From positions 2,471,862-2,535,861 of the forward strand of contig CAXIPT010000003.1 of the NCBI GenBank assembly GCA_964030475.1: a stretch of 64,000 nucleotides of DNA, given 5' to 3'. The notes under the pieces were generated by a model, which saw only the letters and a list, made by a program, of their open reading frames with translations, was not told the origin of the DNA and did no database searches. Within the stretch, counting starts at the first letter, position 1, and every line of letters begins with the position of its first letter. This document shows positions 53,201 through 64,000 of this stretch, one piece after another. The stretch is from Tethya wilhelma. Its lineage: Eukaryota > Porifera > Demospongiae > Tethyida > Tethyidae. The translations under genes and the position numbers were made by a program.

Positions 53201-56200
53201 ATTAGCCCTCAAGATCTTGCTAGCGGCATACTTCGCCTCAAACTATTTGACTCTGACTCAAAAGAACCACTTGTAGTTGATTGTAATAATGACCTTAAAA
53301 AGGCTCCTTCTAATGCTGCTATATTTGAGATAGTAAAGCCTTACATGTCTTTTCTAAATCCAGAGTTGCTAGCCCACATCATTGAATGCCTAGGTTCAGA
53401 TAATGACAGTGAGAATTTCAAAGATTATACAGAGGCCTTTGAAGAATTTTGTAGGGTGACACAAGTATTGCTATCATCTACTATGGATCAGACAAAATCT
53501 TTGCATATCAATCTGAAGAGTGCACAAGATATCAGGGCAAAATTAGCAAAAGTTCTAAAACTGAATGTTGCCGCAATACAGATATATTTCGTTGATACAC
53601 CACATTCAATGGTTTCATTTAAACTTCCAAATTTTGCCTGGAAACGACTATTTCCTCTGTCAAGTGAGCAACAGAGAGATCTACGAACCATAGGAATATT
53701 ATTTTTACAGTCTGGACATGACAGTGATGGATTTACAGAAGTACTCTGGACATGGCTCGATCAGGTAAGTAACGATGCCGAGAAACAGATTAAAATGCCT
53801 AGTCTTGGACGCCCATTTCATTTGGGGACATTGTATGATTGCCGAAAAGACAATTTTGTTGTGCCTGATCTAAGCATAAGTACGGACGATGAGGAATTAT
53901 TGATTAGTCAGCAGCAAATGCCTAATCAGAAGCCAGTTTTTACTAGAATTTGTGCAGATACTTTAAATTTCAGAGTTGACTCCCTAGGCTTAACTCCTAG
54001 TCTTAAGCTGAGTCTATTAGCTGGATTGGTGAATGAGATATCAGGTGCAGCTTTGTACTGGAATCACTGCATGACGTCAAATCACAATTTCCGCATTTGT
54101 CTTTCATTTGAATGCAACAAGTTTATAAAAACTCTTCCAGTTGAAACTTTTTATGAAATGCACCTTAAAGACCATCCAGTTACTAGTGCTACTCATGTTG
54201 TTGCTGAAATTGTGTACGGTATTGGTGCTTACTGTATCATTGAGTGTGATATACAGGAAGGAGAGACACATGAGAGTGTTAATCGTGAAATCGTTGACTA
54301 TTTGAATTTTGAAAGTGACGGTGATCAAAGCACAGTAAAGGCTATCTCACATGATTTATCTAAACGTAATGTTGTTTGTACAATCTACAGCGACTGTATG
54401 CCAACGAAGACACTACAAGTAACATTACAAGAAGCAGTATACCAGTTCAATTGTCTTAAGCACAAAGCTTTTAGTGAAACCAGTGCAGACAATATGATTC
54501 CCAAAACAGTTACACTATATCCACTTAGAGTGTTGGACAAGAGATACAGTGCTTTAGTTAAATCGCTCAGTTCTCAAACTGTGTACAATATTCAGTCATT
54601 AGTTGAAAGTGTACATGATTTGGAAATACATGTTAATGACATTCTTAGTGCACACAAAGATACTATTTCCAAATTTCCATATCTTGAAGATCATCTAGGA
54701 AACTTTACAGAAAATCTGTTGCAGTACAAATCAGCCATACTTATGTTGATTGGTGATAAGCTACCACATGTGAGAGATGGGACTGTTGAAGAAGTAGATC
54801 TGGAGAAGATAATTGAAGACAGCCATCGTACACCATTTCATTTTCCTGATCTTTATTCTTGGTTGGATCTGAAATCTGACGAGGCTTCAGCTTTGTCAAT
54901 GCTTAGCAGCAAATTTGAAGACATAGAATTCTTGAACTCCAAAGATCTGAAGTCAATTTCAGTTGAAACTGAATATGTTGTTAGCTTTATATTCAACTGT
55001 GGCACAAAAGTTGAGCCTGTCCTTGCCAGCATGAAGTTTTACAATGATTCTAGGATTGCACCAAACATTAAAAATCCATTTCCAGTAGTTGGTGAATTCC
55101 CAGTGCCTGATTCCACTCCTTGGTTCAAAGATCCCAATATTCTACAGGAGGTAACCAGTATGGTCGTAAATTTCAGAGATTTCCGTAATATGAATGCAAC
55201 ACAACCAAATGTTAGATTTGTTGTCACCTGTGGCATAGAGCTTGAAGATAAGGATTTACATAATGAACCATGGACCATTCTTTTGTACAAAGATGGTACG
55301 GCAGAGAAATGGGAGCCTCTGGGACCTCCAGGAGAGCCAAAAGCTACTGTTCTTTCGAGTAAAGCAGTTAAACTTGAATGGTCTAAGCCACATTTTGGTA
55401 GTGAATATGTTGAGTGTTATACAATTTCATATTCCGCTGATAGCAAGAACTGGAAGAAATGGACAACAAATAATTCTGATGTGTATGAGAGTCTAACAGA
55501 TCTAGAGCCCAATGTTGAGTACCTTTTCAAGGTTCAAGCTCAGAGTGGTTTTGCAGTAAGTGTTGAGAGCACACTCAGTAATCCAGTGATGCTGTCAATG
55601 CCACCAGGAAATGAGGAGGAGTTTATTGATATAAAGAGGTTGCATAGCTATACACCACAAAAGCCAAGTGTCACTAGTATTACTCACAACAGTGTTTTGT
55701 TGAAGTGGGAGAGACCTGATCATGGGAGTGAAGAAATCGATGGATACACAATATTGTATCGTTCAGCCCAAGGAACAGATCAATCTTGGAAGAGAGCTTT
55801 TTCTAACAATACAAATTATTGCATTAGAGACTTGAGTGAAAATACAAAGTATGCGTTTAAGATACGTATTGAACTAAACGATGGAGGCAGCAGTAATCCA
55901 AGTGAAGCTAGCGATATCATTGTAACCAAGTCTATAATATTATCACTTCCAAGTGATTCAGTTAACAGTTTACCTGCAAACGAATATACCAGACCTGGAA
56001 AACCTAAGGCAACCAGTACTACACATGATTCTATATCACTCGAATGGACCCCACCTGCACAGAATGTTGATGACATCCAACTGTATTTGATTAGCTATCG
56101 AAAAGTTGATGATCCAGATGATACTTGGTACAAGCACAGTGAAAACAAGAATATGCCATCAACAACAGTTTGTGATCTCTCTGTCAATACCGAGTACACA

Positions 56201-59200
56201 TTTAAAGTTCGTCCAGAATACAAGACTGGAACTGGATATGAAAGTGAGTGCAGTGCCCCAATCAGAACTAAATTATTATGTCAACCAGGAAGACCAAAAT
56301 CTGTTGCTGAAACCATTAATACCATTCACTTACAATGGGAAGCACCAGAGCATGGTGGCGAAAGCATTTTGCATTATATTGTCACGTGTCACTTGATTAA
56401 TCAGGATGGTAAAACTCATTACAAATATGTGCACACTAAAGGGAAGGAAACATGTATTATTATTAATGACCTTCAATCCAAATCACTATACACATTCAAA
56501 GTTTCTCCTAAAGTCTATAGTACATCATTATTGTACTGTAATGACAGTCAATGGAGTGAAAAGATAAAAACTACTGCCACATCTTCTCCTTTGAATTTGT
56601 CATATCCCTCTATTACTCATGATAGTATCATGATAAATTGGAGTGAACCTATCAATATTGAGGAAGACATAACAAGCTATACTGTGTTTTATAGAAAATA
56701 TGATAAGCCAAGTGCTGTTTACTCGTGGCAAAAAGTGTATTCGAAGGATACCTGTAAAACATTGCCTTATCTCTCTCCAGCAACAGCATACACTATCAAA
56801 GTTCAGCCTAATTGTAAATCTGGGTGGTTGGGTACACAAAGTGCTTGTACAGACCCTATAGTGACAAAAGCTACATCTCCTCCTGGAGTACCAAGATTGA
56901 ATACATCACTACCTATAACTCATGATTCTATCCCCTTACAGTGGACAGAACCTGAACATGGACATGAAAGTATTGAATGCTATGCTGTGAGATATCGTGA
57001 ACAGAGCAATGCAAGCAAAGTAGTCGAAATGAAGTTTACTTCTGGTCAAGAAGCAAAGTACTGCCAAAAGTAAAGTACTGCTTTTCTGTCGGGTGTGAAT
57101 GTGCTGGTAGTAAAATGGGTGCTGAAGGTAAGTTTAGTCAGCCAATTTCAACAAAACCTTCATCTCCTCCTGGTAAACCATTCTTTGACGATGCGCGAAT
57201 AACAAACAAAAAAATCACAAAAGTTCAATGGACACAGCCAAAACATGGGTTGGAAAATGTCAGGCATTATGTTGTGCAGACTAGAAAAAAATCATCAAAT
57301 CACTGGCATCAGGTAGCCAAAACTAGTGGAATTGAAACAGAATGCAGTGTGAAGGAACTTGATATGAACACAGAATATGTTTTCCGTATTTTTCCTGAAT
57401 GCAGTGGAAAAATTAATGGTTGTCCTAGTGAAGAAAGTAATCCAGTAAAAACAAAACCAACATCTGCTCCTAAGAATTTTCAGGTGAAATCGAAGTATAC
57501 CACTCATAATAGTATTCAGCTTAGCTGGAAGCAACCTAACAAGTGTGTGAAATCTGAATCCATTAAGTCATATACAGTTATGTATTGTAAAGAACAAAGT
57601 GCCACGTGGACAATGTATCATCAAAGTGACATGTTGGAACCACAGCAGAGTGAATTTGTATGTGCAGTAACTAAACTTTGTGCAAATACGTCATATTTTT
57701 TCAAAGTCCGTCCAGAGTGTGAAATAGGAGGCAGTGGCACTGAAAGTAAAGTCATTGGTCCTGAGAGAACAAAACCTGTCTGTCAATGTGGAAAGCCGAA
57801 ACCAATTTCTGTGACTCATGACAACATCATTTGGGAGTGGACAAAACCTAGTTATAACAGTGAAAACGTACTGCATTATTTGGTCTGGTATAGAGCTCAT
57901 TCTTGTGACTCATGGATTGAAAAAGATATAAATTTTACAAAATGCAAAATCACAATTGACAAGTTAGTTGCTAACACTGCATACATTCTTCAAGTTCTTC
58001 CACACGTGCAAAGTGGTAGTACTACTGGTTGTATAGCTATAGATAGTGATCCTGTAACAACAAAGGCAACTTCACCTCCAGGAAAACCAACAGCCTCTGC
58101 CGTAACACATGATACCATTCTCTTAGAGTGGACAAAGCCTACCTGTGGCAGTGAAAGAATACTACAGTATAGGGTAGAATATATGTCTGATTCTCAAGTT
58201 GCACAATCTATCATCACTACCAAAGGATCTGTTCTTGTAAAGGAACTAAAACCAGATGCTACCTATTTTTTTCAAGTAAAGCCTGAGTGTAGCGTTGGCG
58301 ATGGTACAGTAAGCAAACGCAGCGACTCCATTCAAACTAAAGCAACTTCTGCACCTGGAAGGCCAGGAGCCATTAAAGTACGACACAATAGTGTTCATTT
58401 AGAGTGGACTCAACCAAGTATTGGTGTAGTCTTTAAATACTCAGTTATTTGTACCAATGTAATCACAAAGACTGTTGTTTCTGTAGTTTCACTCAAGACC
58501 ACTGCAGTTGTTGATAGTCTTGAGCCAAACACACAATACACCTTCAAAATTAAGCCTCTAGGAGCAGCTTTAAATTCTATTGGCACTGAAAGTGAATCCA
58601 GTGATATCATTACAACTAAACAAGTGTGTAAAGTAGGAAAGCCAAAAGCTTTAGATATTACACACAATAATATTCAATTTCGTTGGGAAAAACCGGAATT
58701 TATTGGTGATGGAAGAATTCAATACTACAGTATATCTTACTGGCAAGATAACACAAGAAATGATGAGACAACAACAATTAGTGCTGTGGAAGAAGTTACA
58801 CTCAATGGTTTGTTAACAAACAAAGAATGTTATTGTGAAGTAACTCCTAAACTGTTAGCTGATGAAGAGACACCATGCATACCATGTAGAAGTGATCCAA
58901 TTAGAACCAAAGCTACCTCTGCTCCAGGAACACCTATAGCTCTGAAAAGAACACACAATTCAATTGAGCTGCAATGGGCTAGACCAAAGTATGGCAGTGA
59001 GAATGTTGAGTATTATGTTGTCAAGTTTCGTTTATTGCATGATTCAGAAGAGCAATTTCAAAGACGTCCAGGAGATTCCACTGAAACTTTGAAGATTGAT
59101 AAACTTGAACCAAACACATGCTATGTCTTTCAAGTGCTTCCTGAGTGCAAACATAACAATATAGGCACCGATAGCTCTATAAGTGAACCTATTTTAACAG

Positions 59201-61728
59201 CATGTACATCACTTCCTGGAAATTTGAAAAGTTCTTCTGTAACTCATGACAGCGTTCAACTCTACTGGACAAAACCTCAGTATGGCAGTGACATACTGCA
59301 TTATGTTGTGTCATACTCTACAGCTAACCAGCACAAAGAGGACCATCCAGAGTGGGTTACTGCAACCACAAATGCTGATGAAACACAAATAACATTGAGT
59401 GGACTTAAGACTCAAACAAAATATTTCTTCAAGGTCCGTCCTGACTGTGAGAACGGTGATGGTGCTGAATATGAATCCCCTGACACCACTGAAACGAAAT
59501 CAACCTCTGCCCCTGGTCAACCACAGTGTGTATTTGTGACGCACAATAGTATCACAATCAAATGGACAGCTCCTGAACATGGCAGTGACAATATTGAGAA
59601 ATACACTGTTTTATATCACCAACAGGAACATCCTGAGCAAGAGCAGGTGATAGAATGTACTAGATGTTGCATGGAAATACGTGAACTTACAGCCAACACT
59701 ACTTACATCTTCAAAGTTCACCCAATATGCCCACAAGGTATAAGCACAATAAGTCCCATCAGTGAACCAATTTCAACTTACCCTTGTTGTCAACCCGGAA
59801 ATATAATGGTTAAGCCAAAGACTCATTCTACTATTTATGTTGAATGGACACAACCAGAATTTGGGCATGTTGATTCTTACGTAGTGAAGTGCTATCATGA
59901 AAAGGAAAGAAATAATGAAATAGACCAACAGATCATCACTAATCTGAAAAAATTACGTGTGGAGTTTAGAGACCTTGAACCTATAACCTGGTACATGTTT
60001 GAAGTAATCCCACAATGTTCAGATGGTATGGAAAGGATCGGTGTTGAAAGCACCTGGAGCAAACCAATTGAAACTCCTAATAGACCTCTAGCAGAACGCA
60101 TGCGTACCAAATCTCTACGCATTGATGGAAGTTCTCCTGTCACTTACAAAGTAGCAGTAGTCTATGACATGAAAGATCACAATAACAAGATTGCCAAATG
60201 CCACATAGGAGAGCCTCCAAATCAACCTGTTCCTGAAAAGATAATGATGGTTGTCGGTGCCACTGGAGCCGGCAAAACAACCCTCATCAATGGAATCACT
60301 AACTACATCTTCAATGTTCAATGGGAGGATGATTTTCGATTTAAACTTATCACAGATGAAAACCCAGATCAAGATCAATCTCGCAGCCAGACTTCTTGGA
60401 TTACAGCATACACTTTCTACCCAGCTGAAGGTTCATGCAATGAATGCACACTAACAATCATTGACACACCAGGCTTTGGTGACTGTGAAGGTGTAGAGAG
60501 AGATAAACGTATCACCACCCAAATTCAAGAGTTCCTCTTCATACAACCGCCACATGACATTAATGAGATTCATGGCATTGGTTTTGTCACTCAGTCATCA
60601 TTAGCACGACTCACTCCTACTCAAAAGTACATTTTTGACTCTATTTTGGCCATATTTGGTAAAGACATTGCAGAGAATATCTTTCTTATGTGCACTTTTG
60701 CGGATGGTCAAGCGCCTCCTGTATTGAATGCTGTAAAAGCAGCTAATGTTCCTGGGGGTGAAAAGAAACACTTTAAATTCAACAATTCAGCTCTTTTTGC
60801 TAAAGTTGAAGCTAATCAGTTGTTTAACTTTGATGAGATGTTTTGGAAAATGGGAAAACAAAGTTTTGAATCTTTTTTTAAAGATTTTCAGGAAGCTCCT
60901 TGTCAAAGCTTACAACTCACAAAGGAGGTAATGATGGATCGCCAGCATCTAGAAATTTTAGTGGAAAGATTTCACCAACAAATCAAGATGGGCTTGAGTA
61001 AAATTGATGAGTTGCAACAGGAGGAAATAGTTCTAAAAAATCACCAAGAAGAGATCGAAGCCAATAAGAACTTCACTTACGAAGTAAATGTTACTAAATT
61101 CAAACCAGTCAAGCTTGATGAAGGAAAATATGTTACTAATTGTAATCATTGCAAAATGACGTGTCATGCAGACTGTACGATCTCAAAAGATGATGAAAAG
61201 TATAAGTGCAGAGCAATGGGTATAATGATTTGGGATAAAACCAAGGATGCACACTGCAAGGTCTGTCCAGGCAAGTGTCACTGGAAGCAACATGTCAACA
61301 GGGCCTACTACTATGTGCCGGAAGAGGTTCCTGAAAGGAGAACTCTAGATGATCTAAAAGCAAAGTATGACAAAGCTGTAGGAGGCAAGACAAGGGCAGA
61401 GCAGATGATTTCGAAAAATGAGCAGGACCTTGAGATATTGCGTGGTGGCGTTTTGGACCTTGTAAGGGAGATGAAGGAGAAACAGGAAAGACTACAGGAG
61501 ATAGCTCTCAAGCCAAACCCACTCAATGAGGAAACGTACATTCAAATCCTTATAGAATCAGAGATGCAGGAAGCTTCAGTTGGATTTGAGAAACGTATAG
61601 CATCTCTCAAAATGATCAAAGATCAAGTAAAAGTGTTATCTAGGGCTACCACAGTGGGTAGCAGAGAAGATGTGAAAGATGCTCGAGGGAAACGTTGGTG
61701 GCAGATATGGAAAGAATACTTAATCTAA
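47235..61728 (+). CDS. DEATH-like / SNTX-type MACPF / 16x FN3 / AIG1-like GTPase protein, two exons, one frameshift
   Basis: Exon 1 47235-47574 (113 codons plus one base) ends ACAA|GTAAGT. Exon 2 starts at 53085 after TTTTGTAG, and the split codon A|GT keeps the frame. Exon 1 is helical and DEATH/DED-like (LLTEGIISKELYYKVTKEIG). In exon 2, residues counted from 53072: helical region 20-140; MACPF-like module of the stonustoxin type from about 245 (LGRPFHLGTLYDCRKD); helical FAT-like part 490-620; thioredoxin-like part 625-745; FN3 domains from about 750. FN3 number 6 is broken by a frameshift near 57064-57080; the second frame (57115-61728) carries FN3 7-16, then a P-loop GATGAGKTT (its residue 1048), DTPGFGD (1117), a weak TFAD G4 motif, a C-x2-C-x3-C-H-x2-C cluster (1343) with CKVCPGKCHW (1381), and a coiled coil. 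No signal peptide or membrane segment: probably cytosolic. The pore-former homology does not show toxin activity. Immune or death role is inference. Confidence 0.85.
47672..47861. mobile_element. 190-bp MITE with TACCGTAATTTGA ends
   Basis: TACCGTAATTTGA at 47672 and TCAAACTACGGTA ending 47861 are inverted with one mismatch. Outermost TA may be the target duplication. Contains repeated ACACGCGAAATTTT blocks. Confidence 0.7.
48600..48942. mobile_element. Pogo/Tigger-like MITE remnant
   Basis: CAGTGCAACCTCAACTATCAG on the left and GTTCGGATAATCGAGGTTCT on the right are inverted, decayed versions of a CAGTGCAACCTCGATTATCC type terminus known from pogo-like elements (recollection). Confidence 0.5.
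51173..51788. mobile_element. TTAA-flanked TIR element hosting a second element
   Basis: AGGAACTGTGTCACTATAT and its complement, extended with few mismatches for about 60 bp (through AAAATAAAATG), flanked by TTAA at 51169-51172 and 51789-51792. TTAA duplication indicates piggyBac- or Kolobok-type mobilisation. Non-coding. Confidence 0.75.
51352..51725. mobile_element. 374-bp MITE with GGGGCGTAGCCAGG ends, nested
   Basis: CAGGGGCGTAGCCAGGA on the left and CCTGGCTACGCCCCT on the right, with sub-terminal GGGGGTGCT / AGCACCCCC. Flanked by ATAAAA on each side, so the duplication is about 6 bp in A/T-rich sequence. Inserted in the right half of the TTAA element, hence younger than it. Confidence 0.8.
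52185..52310 (-). repeat. Element A right-module remnant
   Basis: GAAGCAGTCATGTGCCAAAG ... TTTTTACAGCACTGTCCATT resembles the inverted module at about three quarters of positions; old copy. Confidence 0.6.
52438..52743 (-). CDS. Small HIRAN-like frame inside the intron, antisense
   Basis: 101 residues from ATG at 52743 (MSVEFEMKAMIRGYHVNKAT) ending in LLYFEIRR. The order GYHV..W....GEEL, then VGNHCWPHTKEG, then KCKVTD-like and YSSDLPQGN matches a domain resembling HIRAN found repeatedly in sponge and cnidarian predicted proteins (family recollection). The central part is unusually Cys-rich (CCCCEE), which may be decay. No helicase or transposase next to it. Could be a processed fragment or a small gene. 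Confidence 0.4.
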   Translation of the reverse strand: MSVEFEMKAMIRGYHVNKATWDAQTGEELFLQQINQKYSRSVCCCCEEVGNHCWPHTKEGMSTMCFLFCCMKKSIQCKVTDLKQYSSDLPQGNLLYFEIRR

Positions 61729-62003
61729 GACTTTTTTTGGGGTGTTTTCTTGTCATTTTTTGTTGTTGTTGTTTAGTTTTATTTTTAGTTTTTTGCATCA
61801 TGCCGTTATCCAATTATACATAGCTATAGGTACATAAAATTACTACAATGTTTCAGTTACTATAATAATATAGCTATAGGTGTAGTTTTCGTATCAGTGT
61901 ATGTAATGTATCATTTAGCATGCGTGTCTTTGTGTCAGTCTTAGCAGCTAGGTAGATAGTTGTGCACAATTAAAAGTAGTGCATCTATAATAATTATATC
62001 AAA

Positions 62004-62009
62004 TAATAA
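62004..62009 (+). terminator. Candidate poly(A) signal of the FN3-GTPase gene
   Basis: AATAAA about 275 bp after the stop at 61728, followed by a TG-rich stretch; the first such signal downstream. Confidence 0.5.
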
Positions 62010-62019
62010 AACACTTGTA

Positions 62020-63371
62020 TATACCTGTATCAAAGCTTCCCATGCAGGAGTATGTAGAGTCAATTATTGTCTTGACCTGCACTTCTGCATGTGACGATAT
62101 TTACCATCCTATGAATGGAACACTATTGAAGATGCAAGGATACCAGTAAGTGAAACATTTAGCTATAGGATGCATATAATATTATAGAGCATTTAGCTAT
62201 ATAACTGTTCTATGTGTATAGGGCCAGAGTAACTGAAAAGACATTTGCTAATTACTATATAGCATGGCACTAGAGTCATTGAATGTCAAGTTTTGCAGAT
62301 TGTTATATATATACAATGATCCCTAACTCTACAATTGCCAGCATTTAATTTTAATTTAATTTCTTAGCTATAGGGGTGCCAATATAAAAAAGCTGGCATA
62401 CTTTTGTATAGCTAATACGTTGTAGGGACAAGGCTAAATTTTGTAATTCTCTATCCCAAAACATCCTGATCTGTTTGTGTCACATGACCCAGCTTCAAAC
62501 ATATATTTCACTGAACCCATGTGTTTGAGAGTGTACTGATACTCCAGATTGTACACAATGTCTATCCGTCATATGCACATCGGCAATGCTTATTTTTATT
62601 ATCTTCTGTACATTATTATAATTATCATGTGTTACCTCGATCGAAAATACTGAATGTTTATATCATGTGCAGTGAAAGATTTAAGTGCAATTCCAAAAGT
62701 TTCACAGCATAGAAGCTAGTATCTTTTTCTAAACCCTCATTTTTTTGCTAGAAAAGAGGTGTCTAAGCTAGTCTAGGGATATATTAGAAAACTGAGCATA
62801 AACTTCTCTTCTGTAAGCTTGTGCGGATTAATCAAATTGAATGTACTCATTGAACATTATGCAGTCAAAAGAGACTGTAGACTGCATATGTTATGTCGTA
62901 CATGTTGCATTACAGGTCTCATTCTTAGATCCAATCTTAATTCTCTAGCTATCAGGCAAGGTGAAATAGGAGTGCAGAAAATCTGAGCTCATGCCCGTCA
63001 ATAATACGAACTCTTTACACCTACAGTGTACAGTGTCAAGCAATTAGCTTGCTCAAAGTCATGTGTTGTTGACACACAATGAGTGGAATTGTTATCCAAA
63101 CAATGGGTTACACAATATGGGCAACATCTGGCTTCTTTTAGGTGCTTCCCAACAATAGGACAACAGACAAGAGCCCAATAATGTAGAAATCATAAAAATT
63201 TGTACACAAAACACCTATTCCAGCAGAGGGTAGTGCATTTTACAACAAAAAAAATCAAGTTTTGTGATATAAGATTTGTGGTTCAACATTGATTCATGCT
63301 GATAATCGATCACACACAATAATATAACCTTGTTGAAAAAAATTTAACTGTCTATTACTCCATAAATCTAG
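62020..63371. other. Intergenic / upstream part of the next GH116-like gene
   Basis: No exon 1 of the type seen in copies C and E could be identified before 63372. Nothing else recognised. Confidence 0.45.
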
Positions 63372-64000
63372 GACTACCACAGTATGGACCCTTCTCAGTT
63401 CAGTACTCATATTCCTTCTGTGTGTTTGGTTCTGGCACCGACATTATCACATACTGATCCACTACTCTTCCAGTGAAGGGGACAAGATCAACAGCCAGTC
63501 AATCTCGAACAGCACTCATGCCCACTCACTACTGAAGTTTTACGGCCAAGATGAGGCGTTGGTTGACCTTCTTGGAAACTTAACCTTCAAGAATTATGGT
63601 GTTATTAAGAGTTCTGACAAGTTTACGTGGCAACAGATCCCTTGCCTAAACCTAGAGGCACAGAATGTGTCAGGTCCCTACATGAGTTGGGCACATCCAG
63701 GTCATGTTAACTACCTCTACCAAGATGTTTTAGGGGACCTGGTTCACCCACCATCTGGAATGAGAAGCAGTGTACAACTGGGAGGTAATATGAATATGTA
63801 TGAAGGTGTCTTAAAGATGCCAGTCACAAATCATATGTAGCTCTATATACTTTTTATTGTATATAGGTATTTCCACTGGCAACTTTGAACTCCGTGGTGA
63901 TGGTACCTTTCATGAGTGGAGTATCTTCAACCAGCACCCTGCTGGAGCAGCTAAAATCCAGATCATTGATGATGTCTTCATGGGTGTTAGAGCAGCTGTC
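63372..64000 (+). CDS. GH116-like gene copy G, exons 2 and 3, runs off the window
   Basis: Exon 2 63372-63784 (acceptor [28 protein letters not shown] anchor; [49 protein letters not shown]; donor GGGAG|GTAATA). Exon 3 starts at 63867 after ATATAG and reads [20 protein letters not shown] then [16 protein letters not shown] to the window edge, the start of the GBA2_N-like domain. Open throughout, with the same phases as copies E and F. Confidence 0.8.

Noticed and set aside
1..64000. Bacterial symbiont origin of part of the window
   Set aside because: All recognisable genes are metazoan families with GT-AG introns or shared eukaryotic repeats; no operons or bacterial signals seen.

Overview
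The window looks like a nuclear genome of a sponge (Porifera), most probably Amphimedon queenslandica or a close relative. This is inferred from GT-AG introns, dense short non-autonomous DNA transposons, and gene families typical of sponge genomes: a kinase-kelch array, polytopic sponge membrane proteins, and FN3 chains with a C-terminal GTPase. It is a draft assembly. Eight single N bases (1665, 6267, 13804, 29399, 37682, 40145, 42513, 46295) and one run of six N (33171-33176) sit at places where genes or repeats stop abruptly, invert or duplicate, so gene order across them should not be trusted.

Layout. 1-23,300: an array of kinase / coiled-coil / kelch genes. One copy is intact (10043-12316, minus), one is cut by an N (1666-3193, minus), two are near-identical frameshifted copies on opposite strands (90-1664 plus, 21418-23296 minus), and four are fragments. 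Between them lies a polytopic membrane protein gene (14701-16485, minus) with a signal peptide and one in-frame TGA. 24,534-26,342: a secreted mucin-like protein with ten 22-residue repeats and a Cys-rich C-terminal domain. 26,343-30,580: tRNA-derived repeats and a duplicated/inverted stretch that is probably misassembled. 30,580-46,932: a cluster of GH116-like (GBA2_N/DUF608, non-lysosomal glucosylceramidase-like) genes. One has eleven recognisable exons on the minus strand; several partial or broken copies carry the terminal exon or the N-terminal membrane-anchor exons; another copy begins at 63,372. 47,235-61,728: one large plus-strand gene for a protein of roughly 3,000 residues. It has a DEATH-like helical N-terminus in exon 1, a second helical region, a stonustoxin-like MACPF/FAT/thioredoxin-like module, 16 fibronectin type III domains, an AIG1-like GTPase and a Cys/His zinc-binding-like tail. 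It carries one frameshift in the sixth FN3 domain and a 5.5 kb first intron.

The repeats are unusually readable because many are nested and the empty site is present in a paralogue in the same window. Examples are a 1.3 kb CACTG-ended element in a kinase-kelch remnant, a 1.1 kb TA-flanked foldback and a 740 bp element inside copies of a ~1 kb family (here called element A, at least ten copies), two micro-foldbacks of 53 and 83 bp with 9-bp target duplications, and a TTAA-flanked element hosting a second one.

The best candidate for an undescribed system is the death-fold / pore-former-like / FN3 / GTPase protein. Its domain order suggests a cytoplasmic cell-autonomous defence or cell-death effector; this is inference. 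The kinase-kelch array is a rapidly duplicating and decaying family whose intact member keeps all kinase catalytic motifs.
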